Below the pieces are notes generated by a model. That model ran no database searches and was not told the origin of the DNA. It saw nothing but the letters and a program-made list of their open reading frames with translations. This document shows, piece by piece, positions 49,278-60,100 of a DNA stretch of 64,000 nt. Made by a program: the position numbers and the translations under genes. The stretch is from CAVQRC01 sp963715045. Lineage in GTDB: Bacteria; Planctomycetota; Planctomycetia; Pirellulales; Lacipirellulaceae. The stretch covers positions 1 to 64,000 of the forward strand of contig CAVQRC010000008.1 in assembly GCA_963715045.1 (NCBI GenBank), read 5' to 3'. Position 1 is the stretch's first letter. Each line of letters starts with the position of its first letter.

Positions 49278-52228
49278 GCCGTGATCCCCTGCTTCTGCTG
49301 TGCTAAGAATTCCAGCAGATCCGCGGCTTGCTGCGGGGTCAGGTCCTTGAGCAATCCTCGTGGCATGAGCGAAGTGGCAGCAGGTGACATGGTCTTAACC
49401 TCCGCCAACTCGATGTCGGTGGTGTTGCCTTCGGCATCGCGAAGTACGATTCGCTCCGCGGTCCGGTCGACGACAATCCCGCTGACGAGCTGACCGGATT
49501 CGGTGAGGACCCTCATCGTGACGTACTTCGGATCGATCTTCGCCGACGGTTCGACAATCGTTTCGAGCAGCTCGACCCGATCGTATCTGCTGCCGACCCC
49601 TTTCAGCTCGGGACCGATCTTGCCGCCCTGGCCATCGAGCAGATGGCACGTCTTGCACTGCATCCCGGCCGAGTTCTCATACAGCACGCGGCCCACGTCT
49701 GCGTCACCGGTGAGGTCCAGTACCAACCGGCGATCGAACGCCTCGCCCAGCCGTCGGGCACGTTCAGACGCGGGGACGTAGCGTTCAAACAAATCGCGGA
49801 CGGCCTCGTTCGGGTGCGACCGTGCCGCGGCAATGACAGCATCGGATCGCAGTGAGTCGAGTTTTCCATCCTCGATCGCCAGCATCGCGAGGATCGCCGT
49901 TTCCAGCGAGGACAGCGCAGGATCGACGGCCGCCGCGATCGCCTCGTCGTCTCCGGCAGCAATCAATTGAGCTACGGTCCGATGGGCATCGGATGGCTCA
50001 GCAGCTGCCATCTCGGCAATCCACTCGCGAATCAGCAGCAGCCCGCGGGCGTCGATGAGCTCATTGCCTGAGTACGGCATCCGCCCGCGTCCGAGCTTGG
50101 CCATCCGATAGAACAGGACGCTGCGTTGGGGTAGCCCCGGCGCCACAATCTGGGCTGCGGTCAAGCCAAAGTCGCCGTGTTCGGGCGGACGACCGATGAA
50201 GGGCTCCTGTCGAGACCGGGACCTGGTCGATCGTCCCGGCGAGTACTGCAGATCGAGCCTCGCATTTCCCCCGCCGCTGTAGACATGACAGTGGTGACAA
50301 TTCGCGTGGAGGTACGAGCGGGCTCGCTGGTCGAGGGGCACGTCCGCATCGTGTGGATTGCTCAATGCCGGGTAGCGATCCAGATTGGCAGAGACCGGTC
50401 GCGTGAACAGACCAATGTGATCCAGCGTCCGCAACTGGTTGTCGACCACGCCGCCATAGTCGTGATCACGGTTGAGCTGGGCGGTGTTGATACCGATCAC
50501 GTACTCGACGGCACGGTTGTGGCAGACCGTGCACTCCGCACGACTCGGATAGTGCCAGATTTGCTCGCGTACGCCGCTTTCGCTCTCATCGTTCATTACC
50601 GCGAGCGTGCGATTGGCGCCCGAGGCGGGCACGAGATCCGCATCGGAACCTCTCTCGTTCCAGCGATACGAGTATCCCACCCACTCGCCTTCCTGGAGTG
50701 TGAGCAACTGGGTCTCGATCGGCTGCCGTTGCTGCGAATGCGAGGCTTCGAGCTCCAGAAAAAACGACTGCATCAGTACGGTCTGCTCGGGAAACTCCCA
50801 CGGACCGCGACGCGTTAAACGAACCTGTCCGTCACCCGGGATGCCCATGTGACGGACGACCGTGGCGTGGTCGGCCCATCGTTCAGCGTTTACCGAATAG
50901 GGAATCATGCCGGCGACGGGTCGGTACGGCTGGAGCGATTCGAACAGGCCACTTTCGCTCAACCGCAGCGGAAAAGCCGCCGCCGTGGCCGACTGTGCGG
51001 GTTGGGACACGAGTGAGTAGATCCGTCCATCGACATAGTCGAGGACGAGCAACTCGCCGTCGTGGTCAATCGCGAACGCTGAAATCGGAATGCGTGTGTC
51101 AGCGATTTCGTCCTGCCACACGATCTGTTCGCCATCGTGGCGGACGGCCCAGATCTTTCCCGTGGAGAAATCACCGTAGACGTAGGCGCCGCGGAGAAAC
51201 TCATGCTGTGTGCCGTGATAGACGTGCCCGCCGGTGAGGCTGCGGCCTTCGAGATGCGAGTGCTCGACCGTCGCCGGCACAATCGGCGTGGGGCCCCGTT
51301 CGCGGTGGGGGTGGAACGGGTGGTTGCCTTCGAAGATCGGCCAGCCGTAGTTCTGGCCCCGCGTGACTAGATATGCCGATTCCCACAAATCTTCGCCATT
51401 GTTGCCGGCCCACAACTGGTCGGATGTCGCGTCGTAGGTCAAACGCCACGGATTGCGTAAGCCGTACGCCCAGATCTCGGGGCGTGACCCGGCGGTTTCG
51501 AGAAATGGATTGTCATCGGGGATCGAGTACTCGCGGCCGGGTGATGGATGATCGACATCGATACGGAGAATCTTGGCGTTGAGATTGTCAAGCGTCTGCC
51601 CTCTGTTTCCTGTATCGGACCCGGCGGTCCCATCGCCCGTCGAGAGGTACAGCATGCCATCGCTGCCAAATGCCATGCCACCGCCATCGTGCCCCCCCGA
51701 CGGCCAGGAAATGATCTCGACCTCACTTTCGAGATCGCACCCATCTCTGAGCGGCATGTTCATGGTGTATCTGAGGATGCGGTTCACAGCCGATCGTTGT
51801 CCACCCGAGCGGTCGTTCCCAAAGACATAAAACCAGCCATTCTGTTGGTAGCGGGGGTGAAAAACTACGCTGTAGATCAACATCGGACTCTCGAGGATCA
51901 CGTCGAAGACACAGGCATCGTGAGCGTCGAGGATCCGACCGACCTGACTCGGACCGCTCCAGTTCCGCATGGTGCGGGCAACGAGGAATCGATCGCTGCC
52001 GGGCTCTGGCACGAGATCGATGATGAATTCGATCGTCAGATAGGGAAACTCTCGAGCGACCGTGAGCGGCGGGGGCGGATCCGGGTGGCCGACGACTCGG
52101 GATGTGGTCAGCAAGTCGCGTTCGTGCATACCGAACGGGCGAGGCTCTTCCGCGTTCACATGGAGACGCACCCAGCCACCGAGGAGCACGAACAGGAGTA
52201 CGGATAGAGGCAATCTGAAGGGCATCAC
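49265..52228 (-). CDS. PQQ-dependent sugar dehydrogenase-like propeller fused to a multihaem cytochrome c region
   Basis: 987 residues. The signal peptide ends near NAEE. Residues 50-400 form a soluble glucose/sorbosone dehydrogenase-type six-bladed propeller: FLVARTMRNWSG, SGGHDGGGMAFGSDGMLYLSTGDG, EIWAYGLRNPWRLTYD and GQNYGWPIFEGNHPFHP. Three CxxCH haem motifs follow: CTVCH near residue 568, CHHCH near 644 and CKTCH near 858. The last is in a Planctomycete-type cytochrome domain with GQGGKIGPELKGVGSRYDRVELLETIVEPSAKI. It likely oxidises a sugar in the periplasm and passes electrons through its own haems. It starts 2 bases after the EF-hand lipoprotein, last in an operon. Intact frame. Confidence 0.9.
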   Translation of the reverse strand: MMPFRLPLSVLLFVLLGGWVRLHVNAEEPRPFGMHERDLLTTSRVVGHPDPPPPLTVAREFPYLTIEFIIDLVPEPGSDRFLVARTMRNWSGPSQVGRILDAHDACVFDVILESPMLIYSVVFHPRYQQNGWFYVFGNDRSGGQRSAVNRILRYTMNMPLRDGCDLESEVEIISWPSGGHDGGGMAFGSDGMLYLSTGDGTAGSDTGNRGQTLDNLNAKILRIDVDHPSPGREYSIPDDNPFLETAGSRPEIWAYGLRNPWRLTYDATSDQLWAGNNGEDLWESAYLVTRGQNYGWPIFEGNHPFHPHRERGPTPIVPATVEHSHLEGRSLTGGHVYHGTQHEFLRGAYVYGDFSTGKIWAVRHDGEQIVWQDEIADTRIPISAFAIDHDGELLVLDYVDGRIYSLVSQPAQSATAAAFPLRLSESGLFESLQPYRPVAGMIPYSVNAERWADHATVVRHMGIPGDGQVRLTRRGPWEFPEQTVLMQSFFLELEASHSQQRQPIETQLLTLQEGEWVGYSYRWNERGSDADLVPASGANRTLAVMNDESESGVREQIWHYPSRAECTVCHNRAVEYVIGINTAQLNRDHDYGGVVDNQLRTLDHIGLFTRPVSANLDRYPALSNPHDADVPLDQRARSYLHANCHHCHVYSGGGNARLDLQYSPGRSTRSRSRQEPFIGRPPEHGDFGLTAAQIVAPGLPQRSVLFYRMAKLGRGRMPYSGNELIDARGLLLIREWIAEMAAAEPSDAHRTVAQLIAAGDDEAIAAAVDPALSSLETAILAMLAIEDGKLDSLRSDAVIAAARSHPNEAVRDLFERYVPASERARRLGEAFDRRLVLDLTGDADVGRVLYENSAGMQCKTCHLLDGQGGKIGPELKGVGSRYDRVELLETIVEPSAKIDPKYVTMRVLTESGQLVSGIVVDRTAERIVLRDAEGNTTDIELAEVKTMSPAATSLMPRGLLKDLTPQQAADLLEFLAQQKQGITAQGR

Positions 52229-52229
52229 G

Positions 52230-52856
52230 TCAATTGTTCAACTGGATTCGCAGCATCGAGCCCATCCCGGCACCATCGGCAGAGATCTCCTGGCCAAGTT
52301 GCGACTCGCGGTTGTATTCGGGGGGAATCGTTTCCTGGCCGTCGACGACCTTGGAAACTTCGACGCGATACAAACCGACACCGAGACCTTGAGCGAAGTC
52401 GGGGTCGGGCCGATCTTCCGGGGCGTGCACGATGCTGGCGGTACCGTTGGCGTTCGTCGTACCGCCGGCCGGTCGAAAGGATTCACCGAGGAATGGCGGC
52501 GGGATGAAGCGGATCTGGGCTCCTGCCAGGGGCTGTCCCCGCCGCAAGACCTGGCAGGGCACGATGAACAGGGCCTGTCGCTTGTCGATCCAGGACTGAA
52601 AACGGGCAGCGAGTTCGGCCTGCTCGAGAACCCCGTCGCCATTGGTGTCGATCGTCCTGGCTGCCGCGGCGAGGGCCGCCGCGTTTTCGAGTTCAGCCGC
52701 CGTGAGCATGCCGTCGGAGTCGCCGTCGTACTGTTCGATTGCCCGGTCTGCCGCGTCGGTTGGATCGAAGTCCGGCACGTCGATCCGCGACGGCAGATTG
52801 GAGCAAGACGTCGCGAACGCGGCGAACGAAGCAAGGAGGACTATGAAGCGTTTCAT
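52230..52856 (-). CDS. Predicted EF-hand lipoprotein
   Basis: 208 residues from ATG 52854-52856. The lipoprotein signal [18 protein letters not shown] puts the lipid-modified cysteine near residue 18. Two EF-hand-like loops follow: [13 protein letters not shown] (near residue 43) and [13 protein letters not shown] (near 65). The C-terminal half is a beta-rich domain with [21 protein letters not shown] and [17 protein letters not shown], like the carboxypeptidase-regulatory domains of DUF1559-linked lipoproteins. In the raw frame it appears fused to the DUF1559 protein upstream, but correcting one base restores a DUF1559 stop that overlaps this start as ATGA. Calcium may bind; function unknown. 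Confidence 0.8.
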   Translation of the reverse strand: MKRFIVLLASFAAFATSCSNLPSRIDVPDFDPTDAADRAIEQYDGDSDGMLTAAELENAAALAAAARTIDTNGDGVLEQAELAARFQSWIDKRQALFIVPCQVLRRGQPLAGAQIRFIPPPFLGESFRPAGGTTNANGTASIVHAPEDRPDPDFAQGLGVGLYRVEVSKVVDGQETIPPEYNRESQLGQEISADGAGMGSMLRIQLNN

Positions 52857-53855
52857 CGATCCGTAATCACCTCGCCATCGCGACGGTGTGCCGTAGCGAT
52901 TGTGCGTGTCGGGATCGATGTCGTAGCTGATCAGCCGGACGGAGCTGTCGCACATTGCCATGTGAAATCCGGCCGCGTGTGAACTGCCGAAGTTCCAACT
53001 GCTCTCGACGCCGGGGCGATCCTGAATTGGCGGCAGGTCGACCGTGTAACGGACGACATCCCGCTCGTCGCCGCTGTACACGCTCTGGTCATCGCCATAC
53101 GAGGTTCCATCCTCGGCCGCTTCGGGGCTGACGTACTTTTCGCCGATCATGTAGGTGTTGGCCGTCCCGTCGACAATGTCCTTGATCTCGAATTCGCTGA
53201 CATTGGCAATGATCCCGGTCGCGTCCGAGAGCTCCCGCCAGCTGTAATTGAGGGCCTGCTGGAATCCGGAGGGTCCGGCTTCGAAGCCGACGGCCAGGCG
53301 GGCGCCGGCGTTGGCGGCGTAGTCGTTGCGGGCGCCGAGTTCGACCGGTCCGCACACCAGCGGTTGTTTCACGAACCACACCTCGACAACGACCGGATAG
53401 GGCTTGGCGGCCCGCCGCGAGGGGCAGTGGTAGATCACGACCGGGCTACCGTGCAGCCTGGCGATTGAAAGCAATTGCTGTTGCTCGGGCTCGCCTTTGC
53501 CGAGATCGAATAATGCCTGCTCTTCGATGTAGGGCAGGATCGCGTACCCCCATCCACCGGGCTGCGATTTGCCGAAGCCGTGATCGGGATGCGCCATCCA
53601 CTGGTAGCCCCATCCTCCGCTGGGCAGGAACCCGTGGGCCGACTCGTGGAGCATGAACCCCGTGGCAATCTGCTTGAGATGGTTCTGGCACTGCGAGCGG
53701 CGGGCCGCTTCGCGGGCTGCCTGGACCGCGGGCAGCAGCAGAGCGACCAGAATCCCGATGATCGCAATCACGACCAGCAGTTCGACGAGAGTGAATCCGG
53801 GCCGCGGTAGAGCGGTTCGCTGAAATCGGTTTTGATGCATCCTGTTTGTCTCCAT
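52853..53855 (-). CDS. DUF1559 prepilin-like protein, one extra base near its end
   Basis: About 334 residues. Starts with a prepilin signal ([24 protein letters not shown]) followed by [37 protein letters not shown], the DUF1559 signature, and ends in [25 protein letters not shown]. Near 52885 the frame shifts; dropping one C gives the usual C-terminus [10 protein letters not shown] and a TGA at 52853-52855. The length of 3n+1 supports that. It sits 45 bases after the DUF1570 gene and is coupled to the following lipoprotein by ATGA. Confidence 0.88.
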
Positions 53856-53900
53856 GCTCGTGCAAGAATCCTGCTTTCCGCCCGCCCTTCGACCGCTGCG

Positions 53901-55287
53901 CTATCGACCTCTGAGCCAGCGATTCGCGAACGCGGTTGCCTGGCTGCGACTGGCAAATGGCTTGACCGAAACACGATTGCCGCCGGCCTGATTGACAAGT
54001 TTCCGGGCCTCGGCCGGCGAAGCGGTCACGACCGTCGATCGCTGCTGGCTGGTTTCCACCATCACCACGTAATGGGTCTGGTTGGCAACCGGATCGACGT
54101 ACGAGACGTTGCTCAAATGCTCGAACATTTCCTGCTCGAGTTCGCGAAAGTCCTGGCCGAAGTGGGCGGTGAACAGTTCGGCGGAATTCGCCTCGGCGAG
54201 TGGGCCGATCTGGCTGACGGCCCGCAGATACTCGAAAAACTCCCGGCGGTCGTGCTTTCGCCAGGAAGTGTACCAGAGCCCAGCTCCGCGCGTAACCGAG
54301 CGCGTCGAGCTGGCTGGCCCGGACCGTGGGTTCGATCTCCAGGGCCTGCGGCGAGTTTCTCTGTTGTTTGACATGGGCGTTGAGGGCGAACATCCGCAGG
54401 TCGTTCGTGAGACCGACACCTTTCCAGCGAACACGGCGACCGACCTCGGTCGGCGCGAAGTACTCGGGCAGCCCCTCGCTGATCCACATCGGCCACTTCG
54501 AGAGCCGCTGCTGGACGCCAATATTGTGCAGGACCTGGTGCACTCCTTCATGGGCGATCGTCGAAATCGACTGCTTGACCGCAAGCTCAGGCAGCACGTC
54601 GCCCAGATGGGATTGCTCGTACATCAGGACGCGATTGCTGACCCCGTTGTAGTAGGCGACGACTCCCTCGGGCATCGGTCGGTAACTCTGAAACTCCCGC
54701 TCCGTCTGGAACATCACGACTACGAGCGGCATCTCGGGATCGTGAACGGGAATCTTCTGGCGTTCGACGTATGCGAACAGGGCGGGGTACATCGTTTCCA
54801 GGATCCGGCTCGTGCCCTTGTAGAACGCTTCGCTGGAGTTGTAGACATACACGTAGCGTTTCGTGCTGCGAGTCTTGAAGCCCGGGAATCGCAGCTTCAA
54901 GTGGTCGATCATCTGCTGCTTCGTCGCCGGTTCGAACGGTCGGTCCGTGAGCGTGGCAAGATTCTTCTGGACCGAAGTCAATCGCCCGTCGGGAAGCAAT
55001 ACGACCAACGTGTCGCCGACCTCGACATGCACTTTTCCGACCAGGACTTCGTCATCTTCGTCATCCTGAATGAGCACGCGGCGATCGCCGCCGGGGACCG
55101 GCTGGGCATCGGCCGGCAACCGGATGCCGAGATCCTCGGGCCGGGCCTGGGGAAACGTATCCTGGGCGGCGAGCGAGGTCGTGACCAATACGATGGCCGC
55201 GGTCCGAGCGGCAAAGGCCGCCACGGCCATCATTCGGAAGCAGAGACGGCGTACGGTCGCAGGCATCATGTACTCATTCCAAACCAT
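53901..55287 (-). CDS. DUF1570 putative secreted metalloprotease, one frameshift
   Basis: About 462 residues. N-terminal export signal (VAAFAARTAAIVLVTTSLAAQD). Residues 70-180 contain KVHVEVGDTLVVLLPDGR and YVYVYNSSEAFYKGTS. A gluzincin-like motif HEGVH within ISTIAHEGVHQVLHNIG (near residue 245) and the downstream MWISEGLPEYFAP, with the third Glu ligand, mark a DUF1570-type zinc peptidase domain. The C-terminal 90 residues (after a frame change near 54250) end in SRSQATAFANRWLRGR. It is first in an operon of DUF1570, DUF1559, EF-hand lipoprotein and PQQ/cytochrome genes. A GATATACTT sequence upstream could be a -10 box. Confidence 0.78.
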
Positions 55288-55409
55288 CGCATGTCGTTTT
55301 CTAAGGGTAAGTATATCGGAGTCGCCAGCAAGAAGCCTGTCTCGTTCCCGATGAGGATTGGCTCGACATTGATCGCGTCGGGGTGAGGCCCGGCCCGGCG
55401 GCCGATTCG

Positions 55410-56915
55410 TCAGCGGTCGTTGACGCGGCTGCGTACGGTTCGACGGTCGAGACCGAGACGCTTCCCGGTGGCCTGGTAGCTGCCGGTCTTGGCGTACACG
55501 ATCTGGCAGTAGCGCGTGAGCAGTTCTTCGGCGGTCAAGTCCCCGTGGTCGAGGTGCCGGGCCAGGGTCGTGCTCGGATCTGCCGCGGCCGCGAGCGGCT
55601 CGTATTCCCCGTGGACGATGAGACTCCGAATACACTGCTCGAGTTCGCGGATGTTCCCCGGCCACGTGTAGTCGCGGGTCAGGTTCGCTTCGATCCATTC
55701 GACTGTTTCACGGGTGATCGTGTCGACCTCGGCTGGGGAAACCCGCAGGACGATGTGGCGGACCAGTTGTTCGAGGTCGCCCGGCGCGGCCGCCAGTTGC
55801 TCAGCCAGCGTCGGGGTCCGGACGACGTCCGCACAGATCCGATAGTAGAAGTCCATTCGCATTCGACCGCTGGCAACCTGGGCGGCCAGGTCACGATTCG
55901 TGGCCGCGATGAGCTTTCCGGAGAACCGCCTGGAATCCGTATCGCCGAGCCGCTGGAACACACGCGTCTGCAGCACGCGGAGCAGCTTGACTTGAATGGC
56001 CGCGTCGAGTTCGCCGATCTCATCCAGAAACACGGCACCCGCCGGCGGACACGTCTCGAGCCAACCTTTGCGATCACGAAATGCGCCGGTAAAGCTGCCC
56101 TGGCGGTGACCAAAGAGTTCCGACTCGATCAGCGTGGGTGAGAGTGCAGACAGGTTCAGAGCGAAGAACGATTGACCGGGGCGTTCCAGAAACGCCTGCT
56201 TCTCAAGATCGAACGGCACATAACGAGCCAGAGCGATGGCGCGGGCGACGAGTTCCTTGCCCGTTCCGGAGGGCCCCAGCACGAGCGTCGTAATGTCTCC
56301 CATGCTGGCGAAGAGTGTCTGGCGGTATCGCCTCATGTTGTGCGTGAAGATCGACTCCCAGATTCGAGCCCTGAGCCTGGCCGTCGGCATCGAAGTGCCG
56401 ACAATGTGTTCGAAGATGTGGACAAACGCCCGGCGGACCTGAAAAAAACACGCCAGCCAATGGTCTGGATTGGCAAGGATTGATAGCGGTCGATCCGGAA
56501 TGGCTGCGAGCTCGTGAACGCGTTTACAGAAACTCTCCCAGAAAGGAACGCGTAGTGGCATCTCCGTGGTCGAGCAGCTTGCCAGGTTCTGCAACTCGCC
56601 GCGATACGAATGGTACAGAGCGTACACCACGAGGTCTTCGTAGAGCTGGCGGTCGCCGACGGAAACACGCCCGGCGTGATTGATACGACCGCGTACGTTC
56701 TCGACCAGTGCGACCGCCCGATCTCCGATCAGACGGGCATTGGGGTTGAGTCGATCGCCGTCGGGGCGGAGACTCCACACTTCCCCCAGCGGCTCGTAGG
56801 CATCTCCGAGCAGCCGCTGCTCCAACTCGATCCGAGAGGGCAGGAACGGATTGCCGTACATCAGTTCGCTGAGTCCTTGAGCGAATGGCCGCTCTTCGCC
56901 GACAAACAGGGCCAT
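55410..56915 (-). CDS. Sigma-54-dependent transcriptional activator (enhancer-binding protein)
   Basis: 501 residues. The N-terminal 200 residues are an uncharacterised sensory region with no receiver, GAF or PAS motif that I can see. The AAA+ domain has Walker A LGPSGTGKELVARAIA (near 213), the sigma-54-contact loop GSFTGAF (near 270, a GAFTGA variant), Walker B AVFLDEIGEL (near 298) and the sensor loop LIAATNRDL. WPGNIRELEQCI begins the lid, and the last 50 residues (YCQIVYAKTGSYQATGKRLGLDRRTVRSRV) form a Fis-type helix-turn-helix. Start ATG 56913-56915 follows GGAGGTCA. The gene is divergent from the giant membrane-protein gene, whose promoter is of the -24/-12 type. Confidence 0.93.
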   Translation of the reverse strand: MALFVGEERPFAQGLSELMYGNPFLPSRIELEQRLLGDAYEPLGEVWSLRPDGDRLNPNARLIGDRAVALVENVRGRINHAGRVSVGDRQLYEDLVVYALYHSYRGELQNLASCSTTEMPLRVPFWESFCKRVHELAAIPDRPLSILANPDHWLACFFQVRRAFVHIFEHIVGTSMPTARLRARIWESIFTHNMRRYRQTLFASMGDITTLVLGPSGTGKELVARAIALARYVPFDLEKQAFLERPGQSFFALNLSALSPTLIESELFGHRQGSFTGAFRDRKGWLETCPPAGAVFLDEIGELDAAIQVKLLRVLQTRVFQRLGDTDSRRFSGKLIAATNRDLAAQVASGRMRMDFYYRICADVVRTPTLAEQLAAAPGDLEQLVRHIVLRVSPAEVDTITRETVEWIEANLTRDYTWPGNIRELEQCIRSLIVHGEYEPLAAAADPSTTLARHLDHGDLTAEELLTRYCQIVYAKTGSYQATGKRLGLDRRTVRSRVNDR

Positions 56916-57088
56916 TGACCTCCTCGGGGCAGGAGTAGGGATTAGGGATGAGGGTCCGGCAGGGTTCATGGAATGAACGTACGGTGTACTTCCAATGTAC
57001 ACGACCCTAGGGCGGGTGAGCGTGCGCTGGGGTGTCTGGCGGGCATCGTTTCGCGGTTTTCGGGCGGATCCGCGTAACTTTGGAGGGA

Positions 57089-57104
57089 TTGGCACACCGC
57101 TTGC
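57089..57104 (+). promoter_or_regulatory. Sigma-54 (-24/-12) promoter of the giant membrane-protein gene
   Basis: TTGGCACACCGCTTGC has the exact RpoN spacing and lies about 66 bases before the ATG at 57170. Nine of its first ten bases equal those of the site at 26706. The adjacent divergent gene encodes a sigma-54 activator, so local regulation is likely. Confidence 0.85.
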
Positions 57105-57169
57105 CCGCCAACTGCAGTAAATTTAGAACGCCCCACCGTTCGTACGCGGGTTGCGCCTGCAGCGCGACC

Positions 57170-60100
57170 ATGTCGAGCGACACCACTACGGGGGACTGGC
57201 GATTGGACGAGCTCGTTGTCGGTGCTGTAATCGGAGTCGCCATCGCGCTGCTCGCTTTGATTGGCCATGGCATCTGGCTGATTCTCAGCAAGCTATTCTC
57301 GTTGCTGACCGGGGCCCAAGCGAAGCCGCCCCGCTCGGTTGGCAAACGCGAACAACCAACTAAGGCGAAGACCTGCCCGCAATGTCTCGCGGCATGGCCG
57401 AATACGAGCTGGGCCTGCCCGGCCTGCGGCTGGCCCGACGAGCCTGCCCGCGACGCCAAGCTTCGCCGGGCGATCAATGAGTTCACGAGGCGTATCGACT
57501 GGCTCAAGCAACAAGGGGAAGTCGACGACGCACTCCACGCGCGATTGCTCTCCGTCGTCGAGCAAGAGCGGTCGCATCTCGCGACATCCACGGCACCGGG
57601 ACACACCAGGCCGGTTGAAGTACCACGTCCGCCGGCAGTCGCTCCTAAATCGGAAGAGATTCTTCCTCCACAGCACGTTGTGGCAGCGGCAGCGGAACCA
57701 TCGGCTCCCGCCCCGCCGGACTCGGTTCCACCTCCCGTCACTCGCCACAAGGCTCCTGCGGAACGGGTGGAGCAGTATGCGGCCCGCCGAGAAGCGGCGG
57801 CCGCCGCCGCGGCAAAAACAGAACCCGCGGCACCGGCACCGTCGCGGAAACAGCCGCTAGCCAAATTGCTGTCGGCGTTCATGGAGGAAAAGAACATTCG
57901 CTGGGGCGAGCTGGTCGGTGGCCTGCTGATCGTGTGCAGCTCGATCGCACTGGTGATCAGTTTCTGGGCTGAGATCGCCGACCGTCCGTTTCTCAAGTTC
58001 TTCACATTTAATGGCGTGACGGCGGCTTTGTTCGGGGCCGGATTCTACACCTATCGGCGGTGGGACCTGCACACCACGAGCCGTGGCCTGCTGATCACGG
58101 CGGCGATGCTGGTCCCGCTCAATTTCCTGTCGTTGGCTGCGTTCACCACCGCGCCCGCAGCCGGTGATTTGCTCGTCATGGCTGGCGAGTTTATTTCGAT
58201 CGCGTTGTTTGCCTCGTTGTTGTACTTCGCTGCGCAGATTGTGATCCCTGGCGGTCCCATCGTCATGACGTGCGGATCATGATTCCGGCGGTCTGGCAGC
58301 TGTTGATCCGCCGGCACATCGACGCGTCGACATCGCTCGAGATGCTGTATCTGTTTGCCGTGATTCCGGCTGCGGCCTACACCGGTTGCGTGATTCGCGG
58401 ACTGATCGTGGCCTGGCGCCGAATCCGAACTGGTAGAAGCGAATGTGCACCGGTTGTTTATCCTGTTCGGTCTCGCCACGTTCGCGATGATCGTGGCCTC
58501 TGTCGCTGATGGTCTACCGCACGGGTGACGTTCGCGGCACACTGCTGTGGCTCGCCCCCCTGGCAGTCGTGCTCGCATCACCGGGACTTGCCCTGGGGCT
58601 GGGTATGTGGAGGCGGCTGACAGGGTCCGAACACGGCCCGCTCAGTACGGCCGCACTCGCTCTGGCCGTGTTCAGTGGCGCGGTCATGACCGCGAGCATC
58701 GCCATCGCGTGGCCGCACACCGGGCTGTTGATCGCCGTGTCCGTGCTCAGCGGATTGATTCTTTCGGCCTCGGCGGCCGTGTTCGGCATAGGCGCCGGTT
58801 ATGCACTCGCGGGTCTGCACTTCGCATGGGCTTGGGGGCTCGCGGGGCAGCTTGTCCGCGGCAGCCTGCCGCTGGGAATCGTGAGCGGTCGAGAGATCGT
58901 AGCCGCGATCGGCTCGGGCTGGGCCGGAGTCTTCTGGCAGCCATTGGCCGTGATCCTGGGTACGGCAGCGGGGGCACTCTGGGTGTGGGGGCGGCGGAGT
59001 GAAGCTCGTTGGATCGCGGGCACCGCCGCGGCCGTTTCGGCTGCGAGCCTGATGCTGATTGGCTGGTTCGGGCTGGGGCCGACTGCCGATGCGATCGGTG
59101 CGGCGTGGTTCTTTGGTGCTTACGGACTGGGGTTGATGCTGCTGGGTATGAAAGCCGAGCAGCGGGGGATCGCCGTTGCTGGCACGGTGTTGCTGCTGAT
59201 CGCATCGGTTCAGGCGTGCGTCTACGAGTTCACGCAATACGCGCCGCAGCTCGAGCGATGGGCCGTGGCGATGCTGGTTCACGCCACCGTCGTCACGTTG
59301 ATGCCGCTTGCCGGTGGGCAGTGGCTGGGGCTGCGGAACCGGAAGATCGGGGAGACGCTGCAGCAAGTCTCCATCGTTACCGCAGTTGCCTCGGCGGTCC
59401 TGATCGTGGTGATGATGTTCAGCATGCCAGCGATGCCAATTGCCGTGCTGTGTTGCTGGCTCGCTGGCGTGTGGATCGTCAAGATGACGGTAGAGCCACG
59501 TCTGGAGTGGCTCAACGCGGCTGAAGTGGCTGTCTTCGCCGCCGCGTTCTGGGGAGTGGTGTCGCTGGTGGAAACCACGACTGGTACGTCGCGGCCGCGT
59601 ACCCGTGGGCAGACCCGCGATTCCTGCAGGCGGTGGGAATTGCCGCGGGCGTGCTCTGCCTCGTCGCGATCGGCCTGCGGACTGCGTATCGACGGTCGAC
59701 AACCGGCGGTGAAGTCGCGAATGAGGAAGACGGGAGCGCCGCGAGCGAGTCGAATGGCTGGACGCGGCTCGTCGAGAGCCGATTCGCGTTCGATCGCGGC
59801 GTCGCTCTGATCGTGTGCGGGCTGGCAGTGCTCTTATCGTTCTACGCGTCCGCTCCCGGCGTCGCCCAGGAACTCTATCCCCGCCCAACCAGCGAACGCG
59901 TCGTACCAGCGATCGAAGAATTCGAACTCGAGGGTGTGGGGTCCGCGGCAGCGGCCGGGGCAGGGGGATGGATCCTCCTGGCTATTGGAACGGTGGTCAC
60001 GGTGGCGGGATCCGTCAGCGAACGCAGGGGACGTCGACCCCTTGCCGACCTCACCGTGCTCGCGTTCTGCGTCTGTCCGTTGCTGGCGGTTCATGCCAGT

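Noticed and set aside
52230..53855. One 541-residue fusion of a DUF1559 protein and an EF-hand lipoprotein
   Set aside because: Removing a single base near 52885 restores the standard DUF1559 C-terminus and a stop that overlaps the lipoprotein start as ATGA; the signal peptide in mid-protein would make no sense in a fusion.
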